The translations under genes and the position numbers were made by a program. Positions 48,207-59,418 of a stretch of DNA of 64,000 nt are shown in pieces; within the stretch, counting starts at the first letter, position 1, and the number at the start of each line of letters is the position of its first letter. The stretch spans positions 124,001 to 188,000 of the forward strand of contig MU119287.1 of the NCBI GenBank assembly GCA_014904845.1. Reading direction: 5' to 3'. This DNA is from Acephala macrosclerotiorum (taxonomy: Eukaryota; Ascomycota; Leotiomycetes; Helotiales; Mollisiaceae). The notes under the pieces are model-generated. The model saw nothing but the letters and a program-made list of their open reading frames with translations. It was not told the origin of the DNA and did not search any database.

Positions 48207-49570
48207 ATGAATATCGATCGAAGGAAAGCGACTCTGTTCGGTGCTGCTACTGCAGTCCGTTTGCTGCTCTTCACTGGCTTTCCAGGTCTCCCGGATCTAT
48301 TAACGGCACGCGTTGAAATATCAACACCAGTGACCAGCTTCAAAAGACGTAAGCACTTTTGGGCTATTAACGACGAGCTTCCAGCTGATTGTATGCAGTA
48401 CAAGAGGGCTTGTACCTTTACAACCATAACGTCTCGCCCTACGATGGCGGTGTCTACCACCAAGCTCCTCTTCTCCTCCCCCTATTCGCCCTCTTACCAA
48501 GCTCTACGACATACCCCGCCTTCACATACCTTCTGTACATTATTGTCGACCTCCTCAGCGCCAATGCTCTCATGCAGATTGCAGACTCGGGCGAAGCAGG
48601 CTCGTCAAAGTTATACACATCTCCGAGGAAGGATAAGAAATGGAGTAGCTTTGCAATCGCAGCAGCGTATGTTGTCCGGCTCTGTTTCAGTCTCCATGCT
48701 AATATAGTTCTCAGTTTTCTCTTCAACCCTTTCACTATTGCAACCTGTATGGGCCGGCCTACGAGCGTTTTTACAACCTGTGCGATACTACATGCAATCT
48801 CGAAAGCAGTGGCGGGCAACTCCTTTACATCCATGTTCGCATTATCCTTCGCCGCTTACCTTTCCATGTACCCAATCCTCCTCTTCCCACCATTAGCACT
48901 CCTATGCTTCGACCGAAAGAAGCCTATGAAGGGTCAGGAATCCGTCTTCAACTTCGTCCTGGGAAACGCAATGGCAGTTGCCGGTTCCATGTACTCGCTC
49001 CTGCACATGTCTTCCTTGATCACAGGATCTTGGGAGTTCCTATTGTCCACCTACGGAGTCCAACTTTTACTTCCGGATCTGACTCCCAACGTCGGTCTCT
49101 GGTGGTACTTCTTCATCGAGATGTTCGATTCATTCCGGAACTTCTTCCTCGGTGTTTTCTGGATCCATCTCTCGTCATACGTTGCAGGCTTGACAATCCG
49201 CCTTCGGCGCCAGCCCCTATTCGTCATCATCACCCTCCTAGGGATCTTTGCGATCTTCAAACCCTACCCATCAATTTCCGATACATCCCTCTTCCTAGCT
49301 GTATTACCTCTATATAGACACGTGTTGCCGTTGATGAGATATACCTTTTTGGCTTCATCAACAATCCTCTACGCAACACTCTTGGGACCTGCATTCTACT
49401 ATCTATGGGTCTACGCCGGCAGTGGAAACGCAAACTTCTTCTACGCCATCACTCTGGTATGGAGTCTCGGCTTGAGCGTATTAGTAGCAGATGCATTATT
49501 CGCAGTTCTGAGGGACGAGTGGGAAGTCGAGAGACCGGAAATGAAGGGGAAGGAGATACGTCAAATATGA
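48207..49570 (+). CDS. GPI transamidase subunit PIG-U (GAB1/CDC91-like)
   Basis: Multi-span ER membrane subunit of the complex that attaches GPI anchors to proteins. Exons 48,207-48,348, 48,399-48,666 and 48,715-49,570 give 421 residues. The first intron joins SFKR to LQEGLYLYNHNVSPYDGG, the family hallmark. The second intron (48,667-48,714; GTATGT donor, TGCTAAT branch, CAG acceptor) is 48 nt, in frame and free of stops. Removing it yields AFLFNPFTIATC, which matches the conserved FLFNPFTI core. Other landmarks are HQAPLLLPLF near residue 70, FPPLALLCFDRKK, WWYFFIEMFDSFRNFF, and many hydrophobic helices. The esterase in this window is a possible client, as it has a GPI-like tail. Confidence 0.9.
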
Positions 49571-49681
49571 TGAGAAACAGAAATCCAATTGTGATTAAGT
49601 TAACTATGCTTTTAGAGTCCGATTCTTCCTGTTACATTCATGAACCCGCATCTACCATTTTCCAACCCCGAAGGCCAAGTA

Positions 49682-51229
49682 CTAAATCCACTGCCGAGTC
49701 CCAAAAGCGCAGCGATCACATGTCCTCCCCTCTCGACCCAGCTGAGGCCTCGCATGAATCCTGCATTCGTCACTATATATACTCTCTTCATCGGTCTCTA
49801 CCTCCTTCACGCTCTCAGTGACTAGCGAAGCCCCCTCACGCCTCAATACTGGCTGCTGTTTATCCACTCCCTGCTTCCTACCCTTACGTCCCTTCTGCAC
49901 TCTCTCAAAGGCTCGTTTCTTAGCAGGTAAAATTGCAACACCTTTCTTCCTTCTAAACCTCACCCAGTCAACCCCCCTTCCAAACCAACCCCTATCAGCA
50001 CCATTTCCCCGACTAGCGGCCCGATCTCTGTTCTTGCTTTGTACTTTCATCACCTTTTCACTCTTCTTCAACTGTTGTACCGCGCGCTTGTTTCGTGCCT
50101 TCTCTTTCTCTTTGTGCACTTGGATTTTCTGGCGGTGGGAGTCATCGATTGATTTTGCTCGCGCGCTGCTTTCCCGTCTTTTTTGACTCAATCTTCTCCT
50201 CTCCATGCGCTTGCGATTGCGGTTCCAGGTCCAGTTCTCAAGATGTCTATCGAGATTTTGAGTTTTCTCGATTCCGCGCTTGAGGTTCTTGATGAGTTTT
50301 TGGGCGAGGTTTAGGACGCAGTCTGGGTCTGGTGTTGGGAGCGATGATTGGTGGGGTGGGAAGGAGCTCTTGAAGTCCGGCTCGACGAAGGAGTTTGGTG
50401 TTTTTTGAGGGACTTGTCTTGAGGCCTTTTCTTCTGGTTCTTGTTCCAGGGTGGGAAAGACTTCGATGTCTTCGAATGGTGAGACTTGGTCACAGTTCGA
50501 GATGGTGGATATGGATTCTGCTTCTGAGAACGGGTTTCCGAAGTCGAGGAAACCTGAATGTCGGTGAAAGGTGTTTGAGGTTGAGGGTTCAGATAGTCGT
50601 TTTGGCGCCATGACGGAGTTTCTAAATGCAGGGAAGGGTTCGTGTGCTGATATTGAGGGAGCAGTTGAGTCTCTGTATGAGACTTTGTGGGAGATGTTCT
50701 CAAGGAGAGATATTGGTCTATCTTCCAGACGAGAGTGGATGATAGTCCCAGGCGTGGTGGGCGATTCGCTGTTCTCCACTTTCACAGATCCAGGTCTGAT
50801 AACAGGTTCTGAACCAGCGCGTTTGGTTGTTGATGGTGGGGTTGGTGGGGTTGACCCCCCAGTTGACGACTTCGTTCGGGTTTTGTCAAAGACGAAATCT
50901 TGTCTTGTTGTCTGTGTTGCAATGCTGCCGAAAGGTCGAGCTTCAGGGAAGTCTTGTGCTTTGCTCACTGCTGTCGTGCTAGGTAGGGATTGGAAGAAGG
51001 CGCTGGCGGATCTGTCTTCGTCCTCTGGCGCAGGCGCAGGCGCAGGCGGAGGAGTCGTTTTGGCTGGAGGAACATTCCTGAAACCTTCGCCATAGGCATA
51101 TGTCCTTATACTGCCGTCTGGGACTGTGCTTTGGGGACGAGACTCCATTGCTGGCATGCGTCTTAGATTTTTGGTGGGCCGTCGTCTCAGACTCATGGTG
51201 GGTCGAGGAAGTCGTGAAGGCGCATTCAT
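49682..51229 (-). CDS. Basic hypothetical protein with lysine/arginine-rich coil
   Basis: An intronless frame giving 515 residues from the ATG at 51,229; another in-frame ATG at 51,322 would add 31 residues, but that stretch looks like leader. The N-terminal half is Pro/Ser/Thr-rich and disordered. Residues about 310-420 hold a highly basic helix-forming region (RKRMERRRLSQKRRESSARA, then HKEKEKARNKRAVQQLKKSE). The C-terminal part has FRRKKGVAILPAKKRAFERV and ends with a CDRC pair. RNA or chromatin binding is conceivable from charge alone. It is convergent with PIG-U, with a 111-bp gap between stop codons. No family recognised. Confidence 0.65.
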   Translation of the reverse strand: MNAPSRLPRPTMSLRRRPTKNLRRMPAMESRPQSTVPDGSIRTYAYGEGFRNVPPAKTTPPPAPAPAPEDEDRSASAFFQSLPSTTAVSKAQDFPEARPFGSIATQTTRQDFVFDKTRTKSSTGGSTPPTPPSTTKRAGSEPVIRPGSVKVENSESPTTPGTIIHSRLEDRPISLLENISHKVSYRDSTAPSISAHEPFPAFRNSVMAPKRLSEPSTSNTFHRHSGFLDFGNPFSEAESISTISNCDQVSPFEDIEVFPTLEQEPEEKASRQVPQKTPNSFVEPDFKSSFPPHQSSLPTPDPDCVLNLAQKLIKNLKRGIEKTQNLDRHLENWTWNRNRKRMERRRLSQKRRESSARAKSIDDSHRQKIQVHKEKEKARNKRAVQQLKKSEKVMKVQSKNRDRAASRGNGADRGWFGRGVDWVRFRRKKGVAILPAKKRAFERVQKGRKGRKQGVDKQQPVLRREGASLVTESVKEVETDEESIYSDECRIHARPQLGREGRTCDRCAFGTRQWI

Positions 51230-51686
51230 TTTGAGGTTGTTTATTTTGAAAGTTTGGGGGGTTGCGATTCTTGAGTTTCGGAGTTTAACAAGTTGTTGTT
51301 GTCTAAACACTATCCATGTCATAGAGATACATTATGCGATGATGTAGGTATAATATGCGCTCTGGATTCAAACTGGTACACCTAGGAAAAGGCTCAAGAA
51401 CTTGACGCGCTCGCTTACCTTCAAGGGGGCTAGCAGAACGGTTCGGCCCCAGATATTGAGCTGTCAAGCGGAAATAACACCCTTATAAATGTAATTTCAT
51501 TCGCCAATTCACCTCACCTTCCAGCACAGTCATCATCTTGACTCCTGAATCTCCACAAGACTCTGACCTCACTGAATCATAGCCTCTCACGTGACACTTT
51601 CACCTCAATCCAGACTAGTGCCCTCTCATCCAGCCTTGCGAAAAAGACCATTCTCAGCCTCGCGAAACCACAATCAAAACATAACA

Positions 51687-51707
51687 ATGCCTCACAATGA
51701 ACAATGA
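51687..51707 (+). promoter_or_regulatory. Overlapping upstream mini-ORF at the Rrn9 start
   Basis: An ATG ten bases before the main ATG opens a six-codon frame (MPHNEQ) ending at TGA 51,705-51,707, so it overlaps the true start codon at 51,697. If the mRNA 5' end lies upstream, ribosomes starting here would terminate just past the main start, allowing reinitiation or repression. Regulation is inferred. Confidence 0.45.
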
Positions 51708-53683
51708 CCCCACAATCCCCGACTCCAACCCCTCAGAATCATCAGATGAATCCTCCCCCCCGCGACCCAACCGCTGGAAAGGCCCCTCCTCAACATGGGC
51801 AAACCTAACATCGGAAGAACGTGGTTTAGCTGCCAGCCTCGACCAGATTAGGAACCAGGATTTGAGTGTGCATTTGTATAACGCGCATGCATTGAAGAGG
51901 CGTGCTAGGGAATACGCTGCTAATCCTGAGGTATTTGCTTCTGCTATTCGATCTCATTTGAGGGGAAGGGAGGAAATGGAGGGAAATTGGGCTGATGGTT
52001 GATGCTTAGGAGGTTAAGAAAGAATACCCCGCAATACCAGACGAAGATCAGACATTCAAACCGCCAAAATCTTGGACTGCGTGGCCGTTGCCTCCGCATC
52101 TGGTGCCGAGGGAAGGGGAGCAGGTTGGACCGGATGATGAGAATGAGAGGTATACGTTTAAGAGGAGGGAGGTGTGGAGACCGAGTAGGGGGGTGGAGGA
52201 TGTGTTGCTGGGTGTTACGCTGAGGTTTGCGAAGGAGAGGTTTTTAGAGAGGGAAGAGGAGGAGGGAGAATATTTGGATCGGGGGAAGGGTTTAATGGAG
52301 GGTACAACGCTCGAGGAGAAGGAGGACGACGAATTAAGCATGCAGGACTGGGAGAGGTCTGACGAAGAGGGAGATGTAGGCATGAAGGAGGAATTAGCGC
52401 CACCTCATACGAAAGAACGACTTATTCCTGTGCTGTCCGCCGATGATGACCGGTCTCGAGATATACTACGACCCTCGTTACGCCACACACTGGTGAAGCT
52501 AGACGAAATGTTGATCGCTTTGCATTATGCACGAAAAACTTGTCGAAGATTCTCCCACTCTTCAGCGACTTCTGCGAATTCGGACAATGAGGCGGAAGCA
52601 GATGGAGAAGGATCGGTCTCTCCCTCCAAACGAGGGCGAGGAAGGCCAAGGAAGTTTGCCGATTTGCCTGATCGGTCTCGAGCACAGAGCATCCCACAGG
52701 AGCAGGAGGAGGGGCAGGAGGAGGTTCCCAACAACCCTAACCTTTTTCGAGGAAAGACGACTCATCGAGGTCGGCCACTGAGAGCCTACGAAAGACTAGA
52801 AGGAGAATCCCAGCAGGATTACCTCGTTCGGATCGCGCAGATTCAGAAAAAGGTTCTACCGGCGTTTGCACCGCCGCGAGAAGTAAGCTATACGAAGTCG
52901 CCCACACCATCTCCAGAGAAATCGAGAAAATCTCCTGGGCCTCGTATAGCGTCTGAAGAACTAGATCGTCAGAGACGAATAAGGTTACAGCCTCGAGACT
53001 GGAGTGAAGTGTTGTCATCGGCGGCATTGGTTGGCTTCCCACCAGATGTCATCGCAAGAACGACGCAGCGATGTGCAAATCTTTTCAGTGAGAGTATGAC
53101 GATGCGGACTATTGTTGAGACACCTTACATGGAGAAAGATTCAGACATGGAAACGAGATATGCCCCAGAGCATATCCCCGACTTCGACGAACCAGAACTG
53201 GAAAGCTCTAGTCAAGAGGGAGATTCGTTGGAAGGATCTACCGACAACATGCCCCTCGAGATTGAACGACCCGACTCGCTGACTCTTAGGCTCGCTCAAG
53301 TTCCTCCATCAAAGCAAACTTGCTTCTGTCCCATGCCTGGCTGTTCGAGAAGGATCCATGGATTCCGTGATAGCGATTCTCTGAAGAGCCATTTACGTCT
53401 AGGTCACAAGATAGCAAAGGATGAGGTAGAAGACTATATTCTGCCAAGCGACGAGGATATGGATGGCGGAGTGCATGTCGATGGCTTTCTGAGGCCGTTG
53501 AAGAGATTGGGTGGTGCAAGGGGTTCGTACAAAAAGGTAGCGAAGAGGACAAGGGCGGAGGAAAGTAGCGAGGGCGAGGATGCTGACGATGAAAACAAGG
53601 AGACATGGAACTCGACGGCGGAAGAGAGGATCATTGATGCTACGAAGGAGGATAGGAGTGTTCAAAATACGCAACTCGATTGA
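51697..53683 (+). CDS. RNA polymerase I-specific initiation factor Rrn9-like
   Basis: Probable subunit of the upstream activating factor that recruits Pol I to rDNA. Exons 51,697-51,930 and 52,010-53,683, with a 79-nt intron (GTATTT donor, CTTAG acceptor), give 635 residues. The Rrn9-type region spans about 55-110: DLSVHLYNAHALKRRAREY, then KSWTAWPLPPHLVPRE. An AT-hook (KRGRGRPRKF) lies near 285. A C2H2-like zinc finger sits near 516-545, with spacing C-x4-C-x15-H-x4-H inside CFCPMPGC...LRLGH. The rest is acidic or Ser-rich. A zinc finger and AT-hook extend the fungal protein well beyond the yeast size. The family call rests on the N-terminal motif. Confidence 0.75.
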
Positions 53684-53919
53684 ACCCAAGTAACGAAGTT
53701 CTTCCGGTGAAACAACGTTGCCAAAAACGCCATTCCTCCAAACTGAACTGGGGATATCCGAGCTATCCTTAATCCCTCCCTTTATTTGGATGAAATGATA
53801 TCACATTCCGGCTCAGCCCTCCGTTCGCCGGTCTTCTCAGCTTCGTCAACCTCTTTCCTACGACGCTGCTCAACCGCCGCCTCGCATCTCGCCATGACCT
53901 CCGAATGCAGGTCTACCCA

Positions 53920-54511
53920 TCAGTCTCCCGCTGCCATCAACATCCCTCCGTCGTGATCGTAAGAATCGATGCTATCCACGGCACACTTCCGATAATGCAT
54001 CACCTCTCCAGGTGTATGCCAATAAAATGTTCTTGGAAACTTTGCGCTGCCAATAATATTTGCTATGCGGTAAAGGGCTTCAAATGATGGTGCTATTGGA
54101 ACAGGACTCGTTATACTTGAGCAGCTTCGAGGCACACTCGAGAAGTACGAATAGTTGTCGTCCTGGGAGCAGATCGAGCTGGGTGAATCTCCGTCTGACC
54201 ATGAAAGACGCACTTTACCGAACAGATCTGTTGTAGGTGACAATTCTGGGTTGTTTGGTACCGCTTCTTGTTGAAAGTCCGGTGCTTCCCATATTGTCTC
54301 TGGTTTTGTGTCGGACGAGGCGCCTTGTGATACGACTGAATCTGATTCATCTGAATTTAATATCGCGGGTAGGATGGATGTCCTCACTGGCATGGGTTGC
54401 ACCACAGGAGGCCCATCTTTACTGCCAGGAGGCTGCAGGGTATCACTACTTCAAGGCCAGCGCCCATTTCATGAGTCAATCGAAAAATTCTTCACTTACA
54501 CCCGCAAGCAT
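53920..54511 (-). CDS. Small acidic hypothetical protein
   Basis: Two exons, 54,511-54,500 (MLAG) and 54,432-53,920, with a 67-nt intron (GTAAGT donor, TGCAG acceptor), give 174 residues; further 5' exons are possible. The protein is rich in Ser, Asp and Pro, with ILNSDESDSVVS and a C-terminal block (APSFEALYRIANIIGSAKF) that looks ordered. No signal peptide or domain recognised. It is convergent with the Rrn9 gene; the stop codons are 236 bp apart. Confidence 0.5.
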
Positions 54512-55020
54512 GATCCGATATGTGCGTTCATTTCTTATCACGGATTTTGTTTGAGAACGAGAAAAGCAGATATTCAGACCAAGTGGCACTCTTGAAACTT
54601 TATAGACAAGAACATAATTTGCCTCTACCATTGATTAGCAGACTTCGAGACTCATGCCACTTCACTGCGATACAGTCATCGTGATGTATTCCAGATGTTT
54701 GGCGGACGATACCAGTTTGGCAGTGACTCTTCATCACGCTGTCCGTTTGGATCATATAGCAAACGGACTCGAGATGGAAGAGGTCATGTGGTCTTTGCTC
54801 TTCCTCACCCTCGATTGTTTTACACCTCCACGAGTAGCGTCACGTAATTTCATGAACAAAATCGGAGTAATCATAGATAGTTCAGATTATCTTTTGCTTT
54901 GCACTATATATTGCTAATGCTAGGATACACAAGTCTCACGAGTATCTCACTTCACCTATGCTCGACTTCAACTTCCTCGATTCAATTCCATTCGCCGCCA
55001 TCCTCCCCTATTGAACCTCC
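54512..55020. other. Intergenic region
   Basis: No gene seen. Likely promoter of the gene to the left and 3' region of the gene to the right. Confidence 0.3.
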
Positions 55021-55671
55021 TCAAACCTCTCTGTCGTCCTTCTTGGAAGCATTACCAAAAGGTCCACCCCTCATACCTGCCATCCTATGGTGTCTTTGCT
55101 GAGGAGGTGCTTCGGAAATTAGCTCCTCTGGAACTGGTCCTGAATCGCTTTTGCTCCTCGCATTTTCTTCGTCTGAAAATCTGAATACCCAAGTCTCCGA
55201 CCCATGCTTGATCAAGTGAGAAACATACTTAGCAGCGATTTCACGATCGGTGAAATCTTTGCTACGCAGAGTGATACACTTCGGTGGTCCAGCATAGCCA
55301 GGGCTCTCTGGCATTGGCCCACTTGGCATCTGTCCCATCCCTCCTCCGTGACCTGGGTACGGATGGTGAGGATACCCAGGACCAAGATTCATGAATGCCA
55401 ATCTCTCATGAAGAGCTTGTTCATCCTCAAACCTCACTCCATATGGCGCACCAGGGAAAGGACCTCTTTCACTCAAGCCTGGTGGAGCGCGGCGCATACA
55501 TGGTCGCGGATCTTGCCGAGCCGCTTGAGCGGCAGCATAAGAAGCATAGTCGCGGCCTGGACCATCATGGATGGAATCACGGTCGAGACGAGGAGAGCCG
55601 TGTCGACGTGAACTTGGAGATATTTTACTCTCTTTCTTGGGTCGGGTATATCCGCGGAGAGTCATCTTCAT
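55021..55671 (-). CDS. Hypothetical Gly/Pro/His-rich protein
   Basis: A single 216-codon frame from an ATG (MKMTLRGY) to TGA. The N-terminus is basic (RPKKESK); the middle (residues about 85-130) is rich in Pro, Gly, Tyr and His (PGYPHHPYPGHGGGMGQMPS). The C-terminal third has a more ordered block (KDFTDREIAAKYVSHLIKHG, then ETWVFRF) and an acidic Ser-rich end. No introns, signal peptide or known motif. Low-complexity central sequence and a folded C-terminal segment resemble RNA-associated adaptors, but that is only an impression. Confidence 0.6.
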   Translation of the reverse strand: MKMTLRGYTRPKKESKISPSSRRHGSPRLDRDSIHDGPGRDYASYAAAQAARQDPRPCMRRAPPGLSERGPFPGAPYGVRFEDEQALHERLAFMNLGPGYPHHPYPGHGGGMGQMPSGPMPESPGYAGPPKCITLRSKDFTDREIAAKYVSHLIKHGSETWVFRFSDEENARSKSDSGPVPEELISEAPPQQRHHRMAGMRGGPFGNASKKDDREV

Positions 55672-56319
55672 CTGGCTGGGTCGGGGTGGACTTGGCTGAA
55701 CTCAGTGGTGTTGAAGAAAATGAAAGTTCTAGTGCAATTGTCTTCATCTTTCCGCGGGAAATACTTAATTTTTGTATTTTGCATGTTGCACTGCTTCTCA
55801 TTCATGCTGTTCCGAGAAGCCCCGTTTTCGACCAGCACACTGCAAGTCATGGTGTGGCACGTTTGCAATGACCTGTGCAACCCGCAATCGAAAACCCAAC
55901 GGCATCTCAAACGAATACATTAATACTCAACATGGTCAAGACAGGCATTCGGTACAGTAGAATTTCTAGCATGCCTTGATAGTTCAAGCGAGAAGATCCG
56001 GATGATGGAAAAGTGCAAGCACGTGATTCAGATCATAGTGTGACTCAAGAAAGCGATTGTATTTCAAAATCAGCACAGTCTATTCAAACTCTAATTCCAA
56101 AGAAATATCACAGCCTGATTAGCATATCTTCTGCAGAGAAACTTGTTTCAAGTCGTCTGACCCCAAGTCACCGTCTCCAGCACCCCTTTCACCCTTCACA
56201 CTTCTAAGTGCTCTTATGCCCACACACCTTGCATCTCCGTTTCCTAGCCAAATTCAGTTCATTACATTCGTCTTAATACAATGCTTAGTTAGCCGTATTG
56301 TGGGTTAATCTCGTTACAC

Positions 56320-56796
56320 TTACGCATTTCCGGGGCCCTCTGGCACCCAGCTGTGTAACGGGACACGCAAACCGCTGCCTTGAAATTCCTCACCCGCCAA
56401 GTCTGCAATGTGAGGATTCTTTTCCGTAAAGCAATTGATACACTCATATTGATCTGCCTGCTCATGGGTCTTATCACTCTCTTCAGTAGAGCCAGACCAG
56501 AAAAGTTCCCGGGTCCCATGGCTCAAGAGCGAGTTAAGCATGACGCTCCCATAGTTGGAATTGCTCCTGAATTCCTCACTTGTCAATCTGCGATATCTGG
56601 GGGGATAATCGAAGATTGTTTCGTGGTCATGAGGCTCGTCCGAATTCTGGGAAGTGCCGTCACTGTTTTCTTCATCTGCGTCTGAAGAAGTATCGTCGTC
56701 TGAATGTGCAGCGCGTTCCTCTGGGCGGCGAACAGCTCCATCTGGAAGGGGAACATTTGCATCCAGAGGCGGAGCAATCGGATTTTTCAGGTGGAA
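56320..56796 (-). CDS. Partial coding frame, acidic hypothetical protein
   Basis: The minus strand is open for 158 codons from after a TGA at 56,797-56,799. It has protein-like content: PDGAVRRPEERAAHSDDDTS, DYPPRYRRLTSEEFRSNSNY, then a C-terminal CINCF pair. There is no usable ATG upstream in this frame, so a spliced 5' exon is needed. The overlapping frame at 56,959-56,672 (MKMNSRYSGNARL) is a candidate but gives no phase-consistent junction I can find. Only the 3' exon is supported. Confidence 0.35.
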   Translation of the reverse strand, partial: FHLKNPIAPPLDANVPLPDGAVRRPEERAAHSDDDTSSDADEENSDGTSQNSDEPHDHETIFDYPPRYRRLTSEEFRSNSNYGSVMLNSLLSHGTRELFWSGSTEESDKTHEQADQYECINCFTEKNPHIADLAGEEFQGSGLRVPLHSWVPEGPGNA

Positions 56797-56959
56797 TCAG
56801 GGCAAGAGGTACCGATCCAGTCTCTCCAGGGAGTTGTGCAACGTTGCGGCTAATAGTCGAGTCCATAGCTACGAGGCCTGGGGCAATGATGATTCGGGGC
56901 GAGATTTGGAATGTGGCTCTGAGGCGCGCATTTCCGGAGTATCGGGAGTTCATTTTCAC

Positions 56960-59418
56960 TGTAAGTTCGTTTCTTCTTCGTAGTTCATTGGTCTCTTGGT
57001 GTGTTATTCTAATCTTCTGGTTCAGGAGTCCTGCCGGTGTTATACATTCTGATCCTCATTCTTGGGCTTGGCTGCCCAGTCATGGCAGCTCTTGACATGG
57101 AAAAAATACTTACTGTGTCGACCGTGGTCGTCCTCCAGATTGCCAAGTTTGTATCAACTCACCCTAACACCCATGGATACTTTTCTACCGGCTGCCGTGT
57201 GTGGCACATTTGTTATCGCTTGTGCTTGCGTGCTCCAAATCACCTCTTCTTACGTGGTCTTGGCGTTTGCGAAAGGGGCACATCAGCACAGGAGTCAGAA
57301 GCACAAACTCTGGCCCTTAATCTCAGATCTACTAGCTCACATATGAACACTAATCAATGCGTCGGAATTAATGAATTCCTTCGTCGCACACGTGACTGAC
57401 ACCTAGGTAATTTCGGACAAATTCCGGCCCGTTCGAGACGCGACTTCAAGCGCGTTCCATCGAGCTGCTCTCTTTACTCACTCACCGGCTCAGTAAACCC
57501 TCTTCTTCATGCCCTCTAGACACTCTCCGGGGAACACCCGACTTGGACGCCGCCTATGCTATATCGGACTCTCTAGAGTGAGCTGCCTATCGGGGACTCT
57601 CCCTATATTGTTCCGCCTTATTCAAAAGGGTGGTAAACGTCAACCTTCCTGGCCTGTTCGAGATGTCTAAGAAGCCGCTGTCACGAATGTACTCCTGGCG
57701 CCCTCACTTATCGATTCCGAGTTTTGATGATCCTGCTGCACATGATCGGCCAAAATCATGCTTTGGAACTCAACCATGGCAGAGCAACCGGAATCTGAAG
57801 CTAGCATCATACCCGACATCCACAACACCATCCAAAAGAATCCTCAAATGGAGAACTTCCCCACTATACTAAAACCATTACAGGACTTCTCATTAACGAC
57901 CTCCTTAGGTCCGACGTCCCTATCAAGCGCCAGGCGATGTCACATAACTATTCTCACAAGGCATGTTGGTATTTGCATCCACTCGCCTCACCATTTTACA
58001 TCCAGATAACCGGCATGGACATACATTAACTACTCTCAAGCAGTAGAACATATAAGTGTTCAATTTTGGTTGCATATCAAACTCAAACTGCGAAGCATCT
58101 GTTGCATTTTCAGGTTCATCATTTCGACCTTCGCGCTGCCCGTCGTCCACGTAGGGAAAGGCTCAGTTCCAACAAGGACTTGACGGAAATCCAAGATGTC
58201 ATCATTCTGTTCTGTGATGCCGTCGTCATCTACCATTTTGGACAGAGGAATGCTCTCGTCCTTAATCGCAGCGTGGAGCTTTGCACCAATGCCAGCACTA
58301 CCTTTTCGGACCAAACCGGAACGACTCAGAGGTCGTAGGCCGGGAAGATGAGATTATGATCAAGCTATACATGGACACTGTGCTTAAGCTCTGGAGTAAT
58401 CCTTCGAAGAGCAGTGGCATATCCTGGTGTTCCGTGCTTCATCTCTACCCCGCGTTCGGTCCTACAAGCATATGGCAGGACGATAGAGAAGCACAATTCG
58501 TTTGCAATTGCTCTGATCGGACGTTGTGCTGTGGGCCGCACAACCTCTTCCGCGGTATTGGTGGTAAATTTCCAGCTTGGGTTCGGAGCCTGGTGCAGCT
58601 CGCGACCACGCACGTCAACCTAGATGGGAACGATATCTCTACTATCCGAAATCTATGGTCACGGCTGGTTGAAAGATCCTGTCGGAGACAAGCTCATAAC
58701 TGACAGATTCTGAAGTCAGCCTGAGAAGAATGCCTAGGGCCCTGAAGCAGATGCCTGAACTATACACACGTACATTGTCCCTTATTCGTAGCGACGAGTC
58801 TCGTTAACGGCGTGTTACAACACATGTCTTCGCAATATCGCATTCGCTGCTGGTTTCTCTCCCTCGAAAGGCTTAGAAAGCTCGGCTTCCCTTGTCAATC
58901 CCACCATCTAAACATCTCGGAGGCAAATTTAGGCTTGGCACATGGACACGAAAGGGGCGCGGGAGCGATAAGGAAGGCACGACTCCAGCCCTTTCCCCGA
59001 GTGGTACTTCGACGGTGGTATAAGGGGTTCGCTGTTGTCAGCTACCTCACCCATGGTTCTGTCATTTCGTCAAGCATTGAAGGCGCCATGTGGGCATCAT
59101 GAAAGATACCTAAAATGACCTAGTGGCATTCGATGCATTGTCTATCTCCGCAAAGCGCACAAGTGCTAACCCTGCCGCCGTCAAATATCAGGGAAGGGTA
59201 CCAAGCATCCCATTCTTTTTAACATCAAAGAAGGGGAATAATCATCCTCGGCGATGACATTGTCCACGTAGAAATTTCAGACTCAATGTCCCAATCTACC
59301 TTTTAGCTTCTGTAAAGCCCTCATATTCGAAATGTATCCTCCTGAGAGGGCCAACAGTCGTTATTGGCCGCCTTCTCTTTCGCTTTGCTATCACCTCATA
59401 TTCACTTATTCCTCTCAC
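56960..59418. other. About 2.5 kb without a supported gene
   Basis: Minus-strand frames at 58,613-58,365 (with RPTAQRPIRAIANELCFSI) and 58,314-58,060 (with RKGSAGIGAKLHAAIKDESI) have plausible codon content and lie in order. They may be fragments of one decayed gene, which I do not recognise. The rest shows only short chance frames. Confidence 0.3.
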
